From contig CADCXD010000004.1 in assembly GCA_902806575.1 (NCBI GenBank), positions 2,790,001 through 2,854,000 of the forward strand: 64,000 nt of DNA, in the 5' to 3' direction. Positions 1-11,782 of the stretch are shown piece by piece. The translations under genes and the position numbers were made by a program. The notes under the pieces are model-generated. The model saw only the letters and a program-made list of their open reading frames with translations, ran no database searches and was not told the DNA's origin. Within the stretch, counting starts at the first letter, position 1, and every line of letters starts with the position of its first letter. The DNA comes from Jackrogersella multiformis (Eukaryota > Ascomycota > Sordariomycetes > Xylariales > Hypoxylaceae).

Positions 1-233
1 AACAAGCGTGTCAAGATAGGTTGTATTCACCAATCGAATCATAGAGAACAGGAGTTAGTAGATGATGGGGACAGTTCATGTTTACGAAGACACTGCGAAT
101 CTCATTGGTGATCTTTTATTGATCAGATGCTAGTAGACAACGTGATCCCCATTCCATAAACACCGGTGCCATTGCTCGTAGTATTTTGCAGGGACCTCAA
201 AACCTAATCCTCCACCGACCTTGATAGGCTAGT

Positions 234-950
234 CTACTTGTGTAGCTTACGCTGGTAGAAAGCTAGCTCCTCTCCCTCGAGGATGTATCCGTCGCAACGA
301 CCGCTCTGGCCGGGTCGGCTGGCAATAACGGCGTATATACGACCGGCCTCGAACTGCTTCTCCAACGCGCTCTCAACCTTGCCGGTGGCGGCGTATCGGG
401 CGGCTTGCTTCCTCTCGACGGAAGAGCTCTTCTTCACAACCTCCTCCTCCTTGCCGGACTTCTGCTGGCGTCTTCGGCCCAGGGATTGGCCGTAGTGGGA
501 CTCGTACCATTGACGGAAGGGAGCAGCATCGATCTGAACAACGGCGGACTTGGTGAGGGTATTGGTTCGGACCAGCTCGTTGTTGGAAGGGTGGTAAGCG
601 ACGACGATGACACGTGTCTTGCGTGTGCAGCCCTCGGAGGCCCAGGCGAAGTTACCGGAGTCGAGACGTAGAGCACGGTACTTGTGGTTGCCGCCGCGAG
701 TGCGAACGGTGTGGATTCGCTTGGGACCGATTCGGGTGTTGGCCTCCTGTCGGCCGGCCTCGAAAGCGCGCTTCTTCCCTGTTGAGGAGGTCAGAACGTA
801 TGATCATTGTACCCAATGACTGCATACGGGCTTTCGATATTTTGGGGGGGATGTATCTCAAGGACACGGATGCGATGGTCACGTACGGTAGAAAGCGCGC
901 TTGGCACCAGAGGCGGAGCGCTTGTGGCGAGAATCGCGAGAGATACCCAT
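234..950 (-). CDS. RPS8: 40S ribosomal protein S8 (eS8)
   Basis: Structural protein of the small ribosomal subunit. Two exons, complement(join(234..778,887..950)), give 202 residues, the usual eS8 length. The start is set by the family N-terminus MGISRDSRHKRS; only 64 nt precede a 108-nt intron with a GTACGT donor and CAACAG acceptor, which splits an Arg codon so that the frame runs AFYRKKRAFEAGRQ. Further family blocks are IGPKRIHTVRTRGGN, RVIVVAYHPSNNELVRT and, at the C-terminus, SRPGQSGRCDGYILEGEELAFY. An intron in the 5' UTR is likely (about 962-1156). Identification is by strong remembered family similarity and is essentially certain; the UTR intron is inference. Confidence 0.97.
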
Positions 951-1603
951 GATTGCGGTTTCTGGTTTGAAGTTTGGATGGTTAGCCTGAGATGGAGGTG
1001 AAGAGTGGCAAACCGATGAAGAAATCGGTCATCAGTAGGGAAGAAGAGAATTCCGAGGCAACAAGGCGACAATAAATACAGGACAGACTGAATTATTGAG
1101 GTTGCTTTTCAAATCAAGTCTCATATTCCAGATTAGAGTAGTAATGGAGTACATACCTGATTAAATCAGTTGGCAATCAAGAAGGAAATTGGTGGGTGGT
1201 GATGAAGCACTCGAATTTTTGTTCGCAAGAATTGGGAAGTTAGAAGAAGTTGGAAATTCAATCAGAGTAAATTTACAAATTTGGTGTGGGCTCGCGAAAA
1301 TTTCGGCGGGGATGTACATAGCTACCTAGGGTTTATATTAATGGTCTGTGCGTAATTTATCAGCACATGTTTGGAAGGAGGTGGATGGTCAGTGCACATA
1401 CAGCTACCAAGGTATACTACCTAGGTACATGGAAAGAGTGTTCATAGACCCAGTATTCACGTGCCAATCAAGACGACAAATACCTAACCTAGTACCTAAA
1501 ATAGGGGTAACGACCCAGAAGGCTATACCTGATCCCTATTTCATCCATATCCTCGTTCTACAATTCACCAATACCATTGAGTATCCATAAGCCCTCGGAC
1601 TGC
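951..1603. other. Intergenic: RPS8 leader and promoter, 3' flank of next gene
   Basis: No gene seen. The stretch holds the RPS8 leader, its likely promoter (about 1160-1340, with a CTAGGGTTT element near 1327, weakly like the AACCCTAA-type boxes of ribosomal-protein promoters) and one TACCTAGGTA palindrome at 1418-1427. The short plus-strand ORF at 1348-1590 lacks coding character. Confidence 0.6.
962..1156 (-). other. Probable 5' UTR intron of RPS8
   Basis: Upstream of the eS8 start on the minus strand, a GTATGT donor (1156-1151) and an ACCAG acceptor ending at 962, with a pyrimidine-rich tract and a CTAAC branch-like site before it, bound a 195-nt segment. Leader introns are common in fungal ribosomal-protein genes. 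There is no transcript support. Confidence 0.45.
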
Positions 1604-2450
1604 CTACTCCTCGACCTTACTAATCTCTTCAATGAACCCCCGCATAGTTTCATTCACATCTTCCATGCCAATCTCACTGGTGGCCTTCTTCAGGTCAGCT
1701 ACTTCTTCCGTAGTGACACCGTCGAGGGCGGGAACGAGTGCCCATCCTGCAACCTTGCGGAATTCTGGGGGAACTTGAGAGCCAACAGGGGGGATGGCAT
1801 TGGGGCCATTAGCAAGATATGCGTATTGGTTGTCCAGTACCTGTGTACGTGGCAGAGGAAGATGTCCGCGGGAGATTCGGTACTCCTTAGAAGTTGGCCA
1901 GTCCACATGGCCATACTCGAGGCAGGTACTACACCAAAGGGTGTAGCGTGCATTGACAAGGGTGAGGTTGTCCTCGCTAGTCATGCGAACTAGCTTTGGG
2001 GAGATCTTAGCGGATTCTCCCAGTTGACCATGGGCATCTCCAGGACCATTAGGATGTTTGTTTTGGTATTCGTGTCCTCTGTCGGATGCGGTAGAGGATT
2101 GAGAACCATTGGATGAATGGTGTTTCGGAACACGAGGACCTGCTGGTATTGCAATTTTCTTAACAGTCGCCTTGATTTACTATCGTTAGTGGATAATGCA
2201 TAAGATCAAGGGGTTCTCTGTGACTACTTACTGGTACACCACGGCGGGTAGCTGCCGCCTTTCTACTATCATAAATGATAGTACCATCCAACTCAGCATC
2301 CTCTGGGATTGGTTGAAGAGAACTCTTCTTGCCAAACGACGATCTGTTTTTCATAAAAACAGTCTGGTGTTTAGAAGTAGCCGGGTTGGCAAAAGCAACC
2401 CCGTTCGGCTTGAAGGGTGGGATTTCTGGGTTGAGACGTGTGGAAGACAT
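1604..2450 (-). CDS. Unrecognised fungal protein, two exons
   Basis: I do not recognise this family. Two exons, complement(join(1604..2170,2232..2450)), encode 261 residues. The 61-nt intron has a GTAAGT donor, a CTAAC branch site and an AAG acceptor, in phase 0. The first 120 residues are Ser/Pro/Lys-rich and probably disordered (SSTRLNPEIPPFKPNG at the start). The second half is more ordered: a segment containing LWCSTCLEYGHVDWP, with a CxxC pair, followed by a Pro-rich patch and an acidic helical C-terminus ending ISKVEE. Clean splicing and a sustained frame argue for a real gene. The C-x2-C alone is not enough to call a zinc site. It lies in tandem with and upstream of RPS8, 653 bp away. 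Confidence 0.75.
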
Positions 2451-4226
2451 TGTGTAGTCCTTGGGAGAATGAAGGATCTAGTAAAAAATTACAAAAAATA
2501 ACAATGGATGTTAAGTTGATAATGAAGGGGTAGTGGGTGATAGGTCGAGGACTAATGGATCAAATGTTAATAGTGAGTGAGTGGTAAGTTGACAAGTATT
2601 TTGAAAACAGGATTGAGGCAAATGATTTATTATTATTTGGTGTGAAGACCAGTAGGTAGAGGCTTGATTGTGGTTATTGATACCTAGGTAGGGTGAATAG
2701 TAAGACGTGTCTTGTCATTGTGATGTTGCTGAGATATCGAGGTAGTAAGGTAATTGTTATCAACCTCTTATTGCCTGAGACGGATAACTTTGCCCCTCGC
2801 TCTTCTAGTACTTTTTAGTAACTCCTCGCTGCAGAAACAATGAATACAAACTAAGGAGAGTGGTAGTTTAGGGAGAAGAAAGTAAAGCTCAGTTGAAGCT
2901 ATGAGAAATATAATGTACCTCTCTTTAAATTTAGTAAGGAAGAAACCTTTGAGCTTCAACACTTAATTTGCTAGTACCTACTAGATTTCTAGTTTATAAT
3001 GCTCTCGCTTTCGACTGGAGGAATATGTACAATAGCCTTATAAGGCATTTAGTTTTTATTGTTATTCACTTACAAGTGTAAAAGGTTAATCGTGGATGTT
3101 GCCTATAAATTATAAACAGTATATTAATATTTATCACATTATTGGTGGATTTTCTAGTTAACGCACTCTATTACCACTCGATTATACTGTCAATGATTTA
3201 CCTAGGCATCCATATAACTTGAGTAGACCTGGATCACTACCCATGTACTTGAGACTATAGTGATCGTTCTCTAAGATATAAGTCGCCCCATGTAAGAAAA
3301 AATGACTCAGTACTCATGCCCATCACACGAAGTACAGAATGTGCTTTGTGAAGAGATTAAAGATTCAGCTAAACACAAGTGACCTAAGAAGCTACTCTTT
3401 AGCTTGATTTCTATCAAACCTGACGATACTCCCTGGTTAGCTAGGTTAAGTCCTATTAATCAGACAGGGAATTATTATGTCGATAATCTCGGAGAAAATT
3501 AAGGTATGCCAACAATTTCTAATGACTCACCTATAACATGTTTGCCAAAGAGCAATAAATCCAGAAAATCATCATCACCAATTTTAATCCGAAAAGCATC
3601 TATACGTAAGATACAAAATGTTAATATTTCTCTTTGTTCGGTATTTTATCAACGTCTTTGCTAGTTTCTAAGTTAGGTACTTGTTCACAAATTAACTTAA
3701 AGAGTGGTCGGTAAACTATCGAGTAATTAATAAGAGTTTGTTCCGTCTTCCATCTGCTAGGTACCTAGGTAGGTATGATCTTCAACTTGGTAGCCTCTAG
3801 GAATTATCTCATCTAACAAACCCAATAAGTGCATATGAGAAATTATGCAGTATGTAAAGTTAACTAGGTTAGCGCGTGACGTGTACTTGGTACCTTAGCG
3901 AACTCCGGGCTGATCCCTGTAGAATCATTGGCCGATCTACACTAACTGCATTAGATGATTCACCTGGCAGCCTGGCAAGCATGCGATAAGATAAGGCTGG
4001 CCGTTGCTTCCGCTATTAACTCTACATAAGCACGTCAGAGTCGAAATGACCCCTACCGTAGGCAGGTACCCTTCAGCCTCGACTTCTCTTATGCAGAAGG
4101 AGGTGGGCATATCCATCCTCCGGTCGCCCCTTTATTTATTTATTTCGTTGAGAGAGCTAGAGTTTCATTTCATTTCATCTTCTTTACAACTCACCCGGCA
4201 GTAGAGCTGCTTCTAATTACGCGACG
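2451..4226. other. AT-rich intergenic region, no gene seen
   Basis: About 1.8 kb, AT-rich, with frequent stops in all frames and no convincing ORF or RNA gene. It contains TACCTAGGTA at 2681-2690 and 3762-3771. The last 200 bp before the transporter are pyrimidine-rich (TTTATTTATTTATTTCG near 4132) and probably hold its promoter and leader. Confidence 0.6.
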
Positions 4227-5957
4227 ATGACCACGCCGTCAACCTCCGACCAGTCCCTTGCGACGCTCCTACGCTCGGCCTCTTCCTCGACTTTAGCCTC
4301 ATCAAGCTCGCAAACCTCCATCAGCGATGACATCTCAAATTCGAAGCTCCGAAGTAAGACGCGTGCCCTACGCTCTCTTGCATTCGCCGTATCGATCGCT
4401 GCCGCTCTCTGCGCTGGATCTATCACCGTCTTTTCCCTCTACGGCCACCTATTCCAGTCACGACTACACTATACGCAGTTCCAAATCAATGGCATCGCTA
4501 GCGCCATGAGCATCTCCATGTATATCCCAGTCCCGGTGATTGGTTACATGTGCGATCGAGTAGGGCCTGGCCCACTCTCCTTGTTGTCGTCAGTCCTACT
4601 TGGAAGTGGCTATGGATTAGCCGCCGGCCTATATCGCAAGGGTCTCACGGAAGTCCGCGATGGCGGAAAAGGCGGTAAGACTACATTTGCTCCCATGGTA
4701 TTTGCCTTTGTGGCTATTGGCGTTGGCACGGCATGCATGTATATCGGCGCCATCACGACATGCGCCAAGAACTTTGGCAAGGGGAAATACCGAGGCCTAA
4801 TGCTGGTCGCACCTATTGCATCGTTCGGTCTTGGTGGAATGGTTCTAAGTCAAATTGGCAGTCGAGTCCTCTACGAGGTGCAACCAGACGGAGCCAGAGG
4901 AGATGTGAACGTGTTTCATTTCTTTCTATTCCTCTGCGTCCTTTCTGCTGCCCTTGGGCTTATTGGCGCCTTCTCGTTGCGGGTGGTAGATGAGGAAGAC
5001 CTCATCGATGAAGCGGTAGAAGAGCTTGAGAGGAGCGGGCTCCTTGAAGGGAGTGCGAGTTTCCACCGCCGAGCCAATCGTGATTACGGTACTATTGGTG
5101 CTACTGACGATGATGCTGGAGCCATGGACCCCGCTAGGGACGATGAAGATGAAGATGACAATGCCAAGCTGAAAAAGGCCTGGCTTCTCAATGCCGAAAC
5201 TATGAGTTTTCTAACCGACCACACGATGTGGTGGTTTGCGGTTGGCTTCTGGCTCATCATCGGACCGGGCGAGGCATTTATTAATAATCTTGGTACCGTC
5301 ATTGGAACGTTATACACTCCGAATACGAAATCAAACGAAATAACGGCAGCAAATCACGTTTCTATCATGGCTGCCGTGAGCACTGTTGTTCGTCTAATTG
5401 CAGCCTCGCTGAGTGACCTGCTGTCGCCTAGCCCCAATAGTCAACACGTCCAAACGGGATTTCCGTCCTCCCTTCCACAGCTAAGGCAGAAGTTATCCGT
5501 CTCGCGCGTGGTTTTGTTTGTCGCCTCTGCCATCATTCTGTCTATTGGGACACTTGTACTAGCCTCCGGTGCGATTCAGGAGCATGGAGAACGTTTCTGG
5601 ATTGTCTCCGGTTCTATTGGAGCTGGTTATGGTGCCGTATTTAGCCTAACACCTATCATTGTCACGATGATTTGGGGAGTCGAGAATTTCGGAACCAATT
5701 TCGGCATCATCGCTCTCACGCCAGCTCTGGGTTCCACGATGTGGGGCCTCATCTATTCAGCAGTCTACCAAGCGGGCGCCAGAAACTCACCTTCGTTGGC
5801 AGGAGAAAGTGACGACGACGACGTATTCTGCTTCGGTAAACAATGCTACTCGTCCACATTCTGGGCTATGACGATCTCCATTTGGATCGGATCAGTCATG
5901 ATAATCTGGGCCTGGAAAGGCCGAGACGGTTGGGCTAAGAGAGGTATTGTGATTTAG
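4227..5957 (+). CDS. mch1: MFS transporter, Mch1-like (monocarboxylate transporter homologue)
   Basis: A 576-residue polytopic membrane protein in one exon. After a Ser-rich cytosolic N-terminus (residues 1-45) come about twelve hydrophobic segments in two blocks of six, split by an acidic loop at about 255-325 (runs of Asp/Glu such as DDEDEDDN). The first half carries the block LHYTQFQINGIASAMSIS followed by GYMCDRVGPGP, typical of the fungal Mch1 / nodulin-like branch of the major facilitator superfamily. Yeast Mch1 resembles monocarboxylate permeases, but its substrate is not established, so none is assigned here. The start is the first in-frame ATG after a pyrimidine-rich leader. High confidence for MFS, moderate for Mch1. 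Confidence 0.88.
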   Translation: MTTPSTSDQSLATLLRSASSSTLASSSSQTSISDDISNSKLRSKTRALRSLAFAVSIAAALCAGSITVFSLYGHLFQSRLHYTQFQINGIASAMSISMYIPVPVIGYMCDRVGPGPLSLLSSVLLGSGYGLAAGLYRKGLTEVRDGGKGGKTTFAPMVFAFVAIGVGTACMYIGAITTCAKNFGKGKYRGLMLVAPIASFGLGGMVLSQIGSRVLYEVQPDGARGDVNVFHFFLFLCVLSAALGLIGAFSLRVVDEEDLIDEAVEELERSGLLEGSASFHRRANRDYGTIGATDDDAGAMDPARDDEDEDDNAKLKKAWLLNAETMSFLTDHTMWWFAVGFWLIIGPGEAFINNLGTVIGTLYTPNTKSNEITAANHVSIMAAVSTVVRLIAASLSDLLSPSPNSQHVQTGFPSSLPQLRQKLSVSRVVLFVASAIILSIGTLVLASGAIQEHGERFWIVSGSIGAGYGAVFSLTPIIVTMIWGVENFGTNFGIIALTPALGSTMWGLIYSAVYQAGARNSPSLAGESDDDDVFCFGKQCYSSTFWAMTISIWIGSVMIIWAWKGRDGWAKRGIVI

Positions 5958-7712
5958 AGGTACATTATATACATAAATTGTGTACAGAAATGGGACAGTA
6001 TCGGCATATATTCACTTATATCGCCTTTGACTAGAGATTATTTCAGATTCTTGGATAAGTTATTCTATATGTGCTAGGAGGTGATTTACTTTATGTTGGA
6101 TCCTGTATATGAAAGCTGGATCTAAGCTTAGCCATACATAATCTTTTGTAATCGAGGTTAGCTAACTCGATTTCCTCGCGGTTAAGTTCAAAGGGGTTAT
6201 TCAAAAATGAAACCAGCATCATATTGCCATGCCGATTTCTTCACATGTTCTACGAGCTCTTGCTTGAAAGAAACTTATTGGGGACAAGCCGTCTCTAACG
6301 TCAATTAATATCTTCAAGCCAGACACGGAAAGATGTGCGATTTTGGGTGGCCCTGGTCAACTCAGCTCAGTCCTTGACGTTGGCTTCGCGTTTGTAAATT
6401 TTGTATTTGATTTGGAGGAAAGAGTCGGGCACTTCGTGTTGCCCCTTATTCGCACATGGAGATATACGTAAATTTTCGTTATCTCTAGTCGATTTACATC
6501 TCGAAGGTTACTTTATTAAATCCATCTTGGGACTGACCATTTCCTAGGATTATGTCTCAAGCATCCCAAAGAATAATTCGCGCTCAACCGAACCGGTCAT
6601 AATTAGTCCTGCCCTTTTACCTTTGAACACCTACTAACTTCGAACATATAACCTTCCTTATTTGGGATCAGATCGACAAATGGACGAACCAGAGCCCCGC
6701 ACCTCGCAATAGGTACAGGCTGACTGACTGGTCACATCCATAATGAGACATTTCAGCATGTTACTGTATCCCGTCACAAGAGGCGAGCGCTCAGGTATTG
6801 GCACAGCCGCCTCCCATGACGCCAATAGCCAGATCTGATTACACCGGCCGCCACCCCTTCTACACCGTATAGGTAATTTAGCAACGTTGCGTTTGTCTTG
6901 CTGCAGCTTCTGGTCATGAAGAACGCTTTTGAGAAGCGATTCGCATGCGGAGCACGCGGCTTTGGCATCCAGCTCTTCCAAGCCCCCCCCCTGGCCTGCG
7001 AGCCTATCAGATCCTACCCGTCTGCAAGGGCGCGGCAAGGCGCCTTTGTGAAATACGAGCTTGGCAACGTCGATCCCGCCCATCTGCCGCCTGCCGGTTA
7101 CAGCGTGATCAAAGATCTCGAAACAAATCGATCTCCCACATGCATACGCACCACGTAATTACCTAATATGGGTTCGTTCTCACAGCCCGGATGGAACGTT
7201 CGAGCTGCCGGGTAAACGATCAACCACCGATTCGGTCATGAACTCTCCCTGTCTTTGTTCACGGTCGCTGCTGCTGCTGCAGTCTCGGTTGCTGGATACG
7301 AGGCCGGGTTTAATGCCCCGAATGGACATGGGACATGTGTGGTTCCGCGGTAGGCATGTAGGGAGGTGGGCGAAGCCGTGGAAAGGGACAGCGGCCGTGG
7401 ATGAATGGACGCGGCGAATTCCAGACGGGTAGCCGGTTGGAGACGAGGTCATTAATATCAGCTCTCATATACCGCGTGCTTTGTCTGGTTCAAAGCGACT
7501 ACGTACTGTATATATAGACAGGAGCTCTCGCCCTCAGAGATTTAAAACATCAGCTTCATTCTAGCCCAGCTCCTCCAACCACTGCGAAAATATCCACCCA
7601 GTCATTCGTTTGAATCTCAGCTGAACCCGCAAGCTCAATTCCTAATCATAGTATCTACCTACACATACATATCACCTAGGTATACATAATACGCATACAA
7701 GCCGCAACCAAG
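5958..7712. other. Intergenic between transporter and secreted-protein gene
   Basis: 1.75 kb without a supported gene. The middle part (about 6660-7160) is more GC-rich and open in several frames, including a 141-codon minus-strand frame at 6658-7083. None looks like a known family and the openness is shared by both strands. The right end holds the promoter of the secreted-protein gene. Confidence 0.5.
7509..7517 (+). promoter_or_regulatory. TATA-like element of the secreted-protein gene
   Basis: TATATATAG lies about 200 bp before the start codon at 7713. It is followed by a pyrimidine-rich CAGCTTCATTCTAGCCC tract typical of fungal transcription start regions. Placement is by sequence only. 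Confidence 0.4.
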
Positions 7713-8300
7713 ATGCAGCTCGCAGCAACGATCCTAGCCATGGCCTCAGCCTCGCTCGCGGCGCCGCTGTCGATGGCGGCGGCGGACGCGGCGGAGTGGA
7801 CGATCGCGGGGCTGGCGCGCACGTGCGACGACGCGGACGCGACGTGCGTGTGGACGTTCGGCGTGGACACGGGCGAGGAGGGCGCGGCCGTGATCGACGT
7901 CGCTAATTACACCGTGACCGCCACCGACTCAGCCCCCGCCAGCCGCGCCATCGGCGGCCCCCAGCTCTTCGGAAACTACACCGTCACCAGCACGTGGAGC
8001 GGCCAGTTCGGCGACGGCGAGGGCTTCACCACGCTTTCGGTTATCGACTACGCGAAGGGGTTGATTGTGTATCCTGCTGTGAGTTTGGTCTTTTGGTTTC
8101 TTATTTCATCCTTTCTATCTTGTGTGCTGTCGTGATCTATACTTTGAAGCTTGTTATATATACAAGATATATATGTATGTGTGTACCTATGGGATGCTGA
8201 AGATTGCTGACTCGAGACGATATAGTACAAGGACACGCAGTTGCCGAACGGGCAGGTCGTCTCGCCTGACCAGAGCTACCCCGTGCAGAACTTGCCTTGA
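7713..8300 (+). CDS. Small secreted cysteine-containing protein
   Basis: Two exons, join(7713..8078,8226..8300), encode 146 residues. Residues 1 to about 18 form a classic signal peptide (MQLAATILAMASASLAAP). The mature protein is about 125 residues with only two cysteines (RTCDDADATCVWTFG), three NxT glycosylation sequons (NYT, NYT and a neighbouring Thr-rich stretch) and a C-terminus reading SPDQSYPVQNLP. The intron is 147 nt, with a GTGAGT donor and TATAG acceptor, phase 0. The pattern W..(x)n..R-x-C-x5-C-x-W-x-F recurs in small secreted proteins of plant-associated Sordariomycetes as I remember them, with no known activity. Exon 1 is strongly GC-biased at third positions compared with its flanks. 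An effector-like or cell-surface role is inference only. Confidence 0.8.
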
Positions 8301-8774
8301 GAGGGAGGGTGTACATAGGTCGTGGCGTTGGCGATGTGGGGGGGAGAGTGAGTGGGAAGACATATAATGAATGAGCTTAGGCTACGTCAGTAACATAGTA
8401 ATACTCATCTGACTGTAATAAAGAAATACATATGATCACATTATCCTCATCATGGACTTACTCGGAATACAATCATACTCTTACTCAGTAAAGCCTGTGT
8501 ATGATGCTGCCAACACATCATATACTATCAGTTACTCTCAGTTAGACTTCTGCCAACGGTACATCATCAACAAGTTGTGCACTTTCTGTAACACCCGAAC
8601 AGTGATGGTAGGTACGTAGCAATTACGATAAGTATTTGATGGTCATTCGTAGTGTATAGGATATATATTTGTTTATGAATTTTAATCTCGGGCGTGCGAA
8701 TACATATACAAGCAAGCTCAATGCAAATGATCCAAGAATGCACACGATGCAGATACCCGAGCCTGAACGCCGTT
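8301..8774. other. Convergent 3' flanks
   Basis: 474 bp between the stop codons of the secreted-protein gene and threonine synthase. It is AT-rich with ATAAA-type polyadenylation-like words on both strands. No gene seen. Confidence 0.6.
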
Positions 8775-10473
8775 CTATGCCTCACCCTTCAACTCTTCCT
8801 CTACCTGCTTCTTGACGATTTCCCTAACCGTTTCCCAATCGTTGGCGACTTCGGTCACCCTCTTCTCCTTCGTCTCCAAGCCGTGGAACTCCGTCGGGAG
8901 CACCTTCTCCTCGAAGCTGAATCCGGGCTCGTCCTTCAGCGCCAGTTCGACCGCGCCGGCAAACTTGGCCGGGTGGGCGGTCGAAAGCGAGATGTGCAGG
9001 GCCTTGGAACGGTCCATCGACCGTACGGAAGCGGCCACGCCAATTGCTGAGTGAGGGTCCAGGACGTAGTCGATTTTCTTGAAGTAATTCTTAATTGTGT
9101 CGATTGTCTGCGAATCGCTCACCCGTTCGCTTTCGAAGCTGCGCTGTGCACTCGAGTGCACGTCCTGATAGACTGGGCCGAAACCACCGCTTGACTTCAG
9201 TTGCTTCATCCAATGGGAGACCTCCTGGCCAGCTTGCCTTCTGTTCCACTCATCATCCATCCCGGCCATAGAGGCAAATTCGTAAGCCAGAAACCAGAGC
9301 AGTCTCTCGAAGTTACTCGAGACGAGAATGTCCATGGCTGGGCTCAGAGTCTCCTTGACGCCATCTTCATGCGCCTTAACACCATCAACTGCCAAACCTC
9401 CCTGTGCCTCCGGGCCATAAGCGGGCTTCTTCTCATATCTTCCAGTCTTCCAAAATCGGTCGAGGATATCGTTCTCGTTTGTTGCGATGACCAACTTCTC
9501 CACGGGAAGACCCATCCTGTGCGCAAAGTAGCCGGCTAATATATCACCGAAATTACCGCTGGGCACAACAAAGCGGACCTTATCCCCAAGGGCCAAGCCA
9601 GTCAACTTGGCGAGTGAGAAGTAAGAGTAGAAGTAGTAGACAATCTGTGCAAGAATTCTGGCCCAGTTGATAGAGTTCACCGCTCCGAGGTTGAGAGTCG
9701 AGTTGATATCGGGGTCGGCAAACAAGGCTTTTACAATATCCTGGCAGTCGTCGAAAGTGCCCGTGACTGCTAAATTGTGTACATTGGCATCTAATACCGT
9801 GATCATTTGCGCCTCTTGGATAGGGCTGACCCTGCCCTTGGGATGTAGTATAAACACGGAGACGTCCTTCTTCCCGCGGAGCCCGTAGATGGCTGCTGAC
9901 CCGGTGTCACCGCTTGTGGCTCCAACTACAGTAAGATGGTGTCGGTCGGTGCCCGACTTGTTCGCATTCTTTCGTACTAGGAAGTACTCGAATAAGTTGC
10001 CGAGAAACTGTAGGGCAACATCCTTAAATGCGAATGTAGGACCGTGGAAAAGTTCCAGGAGATATAAGTTGTCGTGAAGATGTCGTAACGGTGTTGTCTC
10101 AGGGGCACGGAAAGTCGAGTAACTTCTATCAATTATGCCCTTGAGGTCATCGCGCGGGATCTCAGATGGCGCGATGTACAAGGACAAAATTTCAAGGGCA
10201 AGGTCTGGGAATGCCAGATCTTTCCAGCTCTGCCAATTGCTCGCCTCGGGAACATCTTCGGGAATATAAAGTCCACCGTCAGTTGCTAGACCTTTCAAAA
10301 CTACTTCCTCGAATGATAACTAGTAGGAATAGTTAGTAGGGAGCAATTGTGAGTCTGACTTAGATGATTCCTACGTCGTAGTCATCGCCTCTGGTGCTCA
10401 AATACCGCTGAGAGCCATTACGAGACTCCGAAGAGTCAGCGGCTTCGGCCTGACCGTTTGTTCCGTTCGACAT
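8775..10473 (-). CDS. THR4: Threonine synthase
   Basis: Converts O-phosphohomoserine to threonine with pyridoxal phosphate, the last step of threonine biosynthesis in the cytosol. Two exons, complement(join(8775..10319,10375..10473)), give 547 residues, close to fungal Thr4. Exon 1 encodes a short hydrophilic start and RYLSTRGDDYD. A 55-nt intron (GTAGGA donor, TACTAAC branch, CTAG acceptor, phase 0) joins it to LSFEEVVLKGLATDGGLYIPE, the family's N-terminal block. The PLP-binding lysine is in HGPTFAFKDVALQ (about residue 132), and the phosphate-binding GATSGDTGSAA loop follows. Other family blocks are ILHPKGRVSPIQ, NSINWARILAQ and SGNFGD. All key residues are present. Confidence 0.97.
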
Positions 10474-11782
10474 CGTAGGTTGTATAGGATCGAAGACAGA
10501 GGCTCAGTATTTGGCGATCTCCAAGTCCCTCGACGGGTGTTTTAGACCTGGAGATGGCGTAATAAGAAGAAAGAAAAAAAAGTCGAGCGAGTTCGGCTAG
10601 TAGTTGATTTCTACCCCGCGCTAACCTGATTTGGATAGACCAAACCGTAGTAGGAAAGAAGGAAGGGAAACAGGGGATGAGGGGGAAAGGTTAACAATTC
10701 GATTGGTCAAGTCCCCTAAAATCCTTAGCTAAAATCCTCCTAATATTTGTTTTAAATTCTAAGTTCTAGCACTCCTGGGCTGTGATCTTCCAGCTTCTTA
10801 TTAGGTAGGTACGTAGGGGCAGGGTATATTGAATGTTAACCGTCCTGTCGGAGAGCTTAATCCCTTCACCTCTTTCGGCTTTTTGATCACGGTCGAAGTA
10901 CGCAAATACCCAAATAACTATATCCGAGATGAAGACTCGATTTAGGTAATTAGGGATATTTTGTTCTGGCGCCTTTAATAGATATTACACGGGATGTCTT
11001 TTAAGTTAAGGTACCTAGGTACTTAGACCTAGGTAGGCAGACTAGTCAATGCCGTCATACTATTGGCTAACCGCATGTGCATATTACTTAGGTAGGTATG
11101 TAATACCAGCTATTATCAGCTGCAGGTTGGTTCCCTAATATTTGGTACCACTGCAGATAGGCTATGATATCCATCTATTATTGGAAACTTTGTCATTGTA
11201 AATTAACCACATGTCATTCTGCCTCTTAACAAGAAGAATACCCAGGCAGCCTGGCAGCCAGGGTAATAGAAATAGTTATCTACTACCTACCTAGGTAGGT
11301 ACCTTCACATGTGCAATTGCGGGTATCTAGGTACTTAATACTGAAAGTACTGAAAGAAGGGACTCGGGCAAGGTCTTGGCAATATTTATTGGGAATGTGG
11401 AGTTCCGTCATTAGCGTATTAGCGTATTAGCCGTTATGGATATCTCGATATCTCCGGCTTGGTCAGCAGTCACTTTCAGTTATCAGTCATTATCAGTGCA
11501 ACCTTGAGCTCTTGCCATTTCCCCATGCTTCCAAGCTTCCCTTTCATTTCATCCGCTCAACTTAATCTTTGACTCTTTGACACTTTGTCACCTTGACACC
11601 AACTTAATCCTTGCACTCTGGAAGCTGCCCACTTCAATACCTACCAGGTATGGGCGGAATGCCGTGTACCATAATCTCTAGATAACTGTCTTGCAAGTTG
11701 CATTTATCCCCAGTTAGCTTATAACCTACCTAGGTATATATTGAACCTATCACATTCCGCCCCCATCACGTCCGCTAGTATT
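10474..11782. other. Shared upstream region, THR4 (left) and OPT transporter (right)
   Basis: 1.3 kb of divergent promoter space with no gene seen. It holds several copies of the TACCTAGGTA palindrome: 11012-11021, a 16-bp perfect palindrome ACCTACCTAGGTAGGT at 11285-11300, and 11727-11736. It also holds short direct repeats such as GCGTATTA twice near 11415-11430 and CAGTCA/CAGTTATCAGTCATTATCAG words near 11467-11500. Confidence 0.55.

Noticed and set aside
2451..4226. AT-rich stretch as a RIP-mutated transposon
   Set aside because: It is AT-rich, but I found no remains of transposase or reverse transcriptase and no terminal repeats. RIP indices would have to be computed.
6658..7083. 141-codon minus-strand open frame with several cysteines
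   Set aside because: The opposite strand is also open here because the stretch is GC-rich. There is no signal peptide, domain or splice partner, and the Cys spacing matches no zinc cluster.
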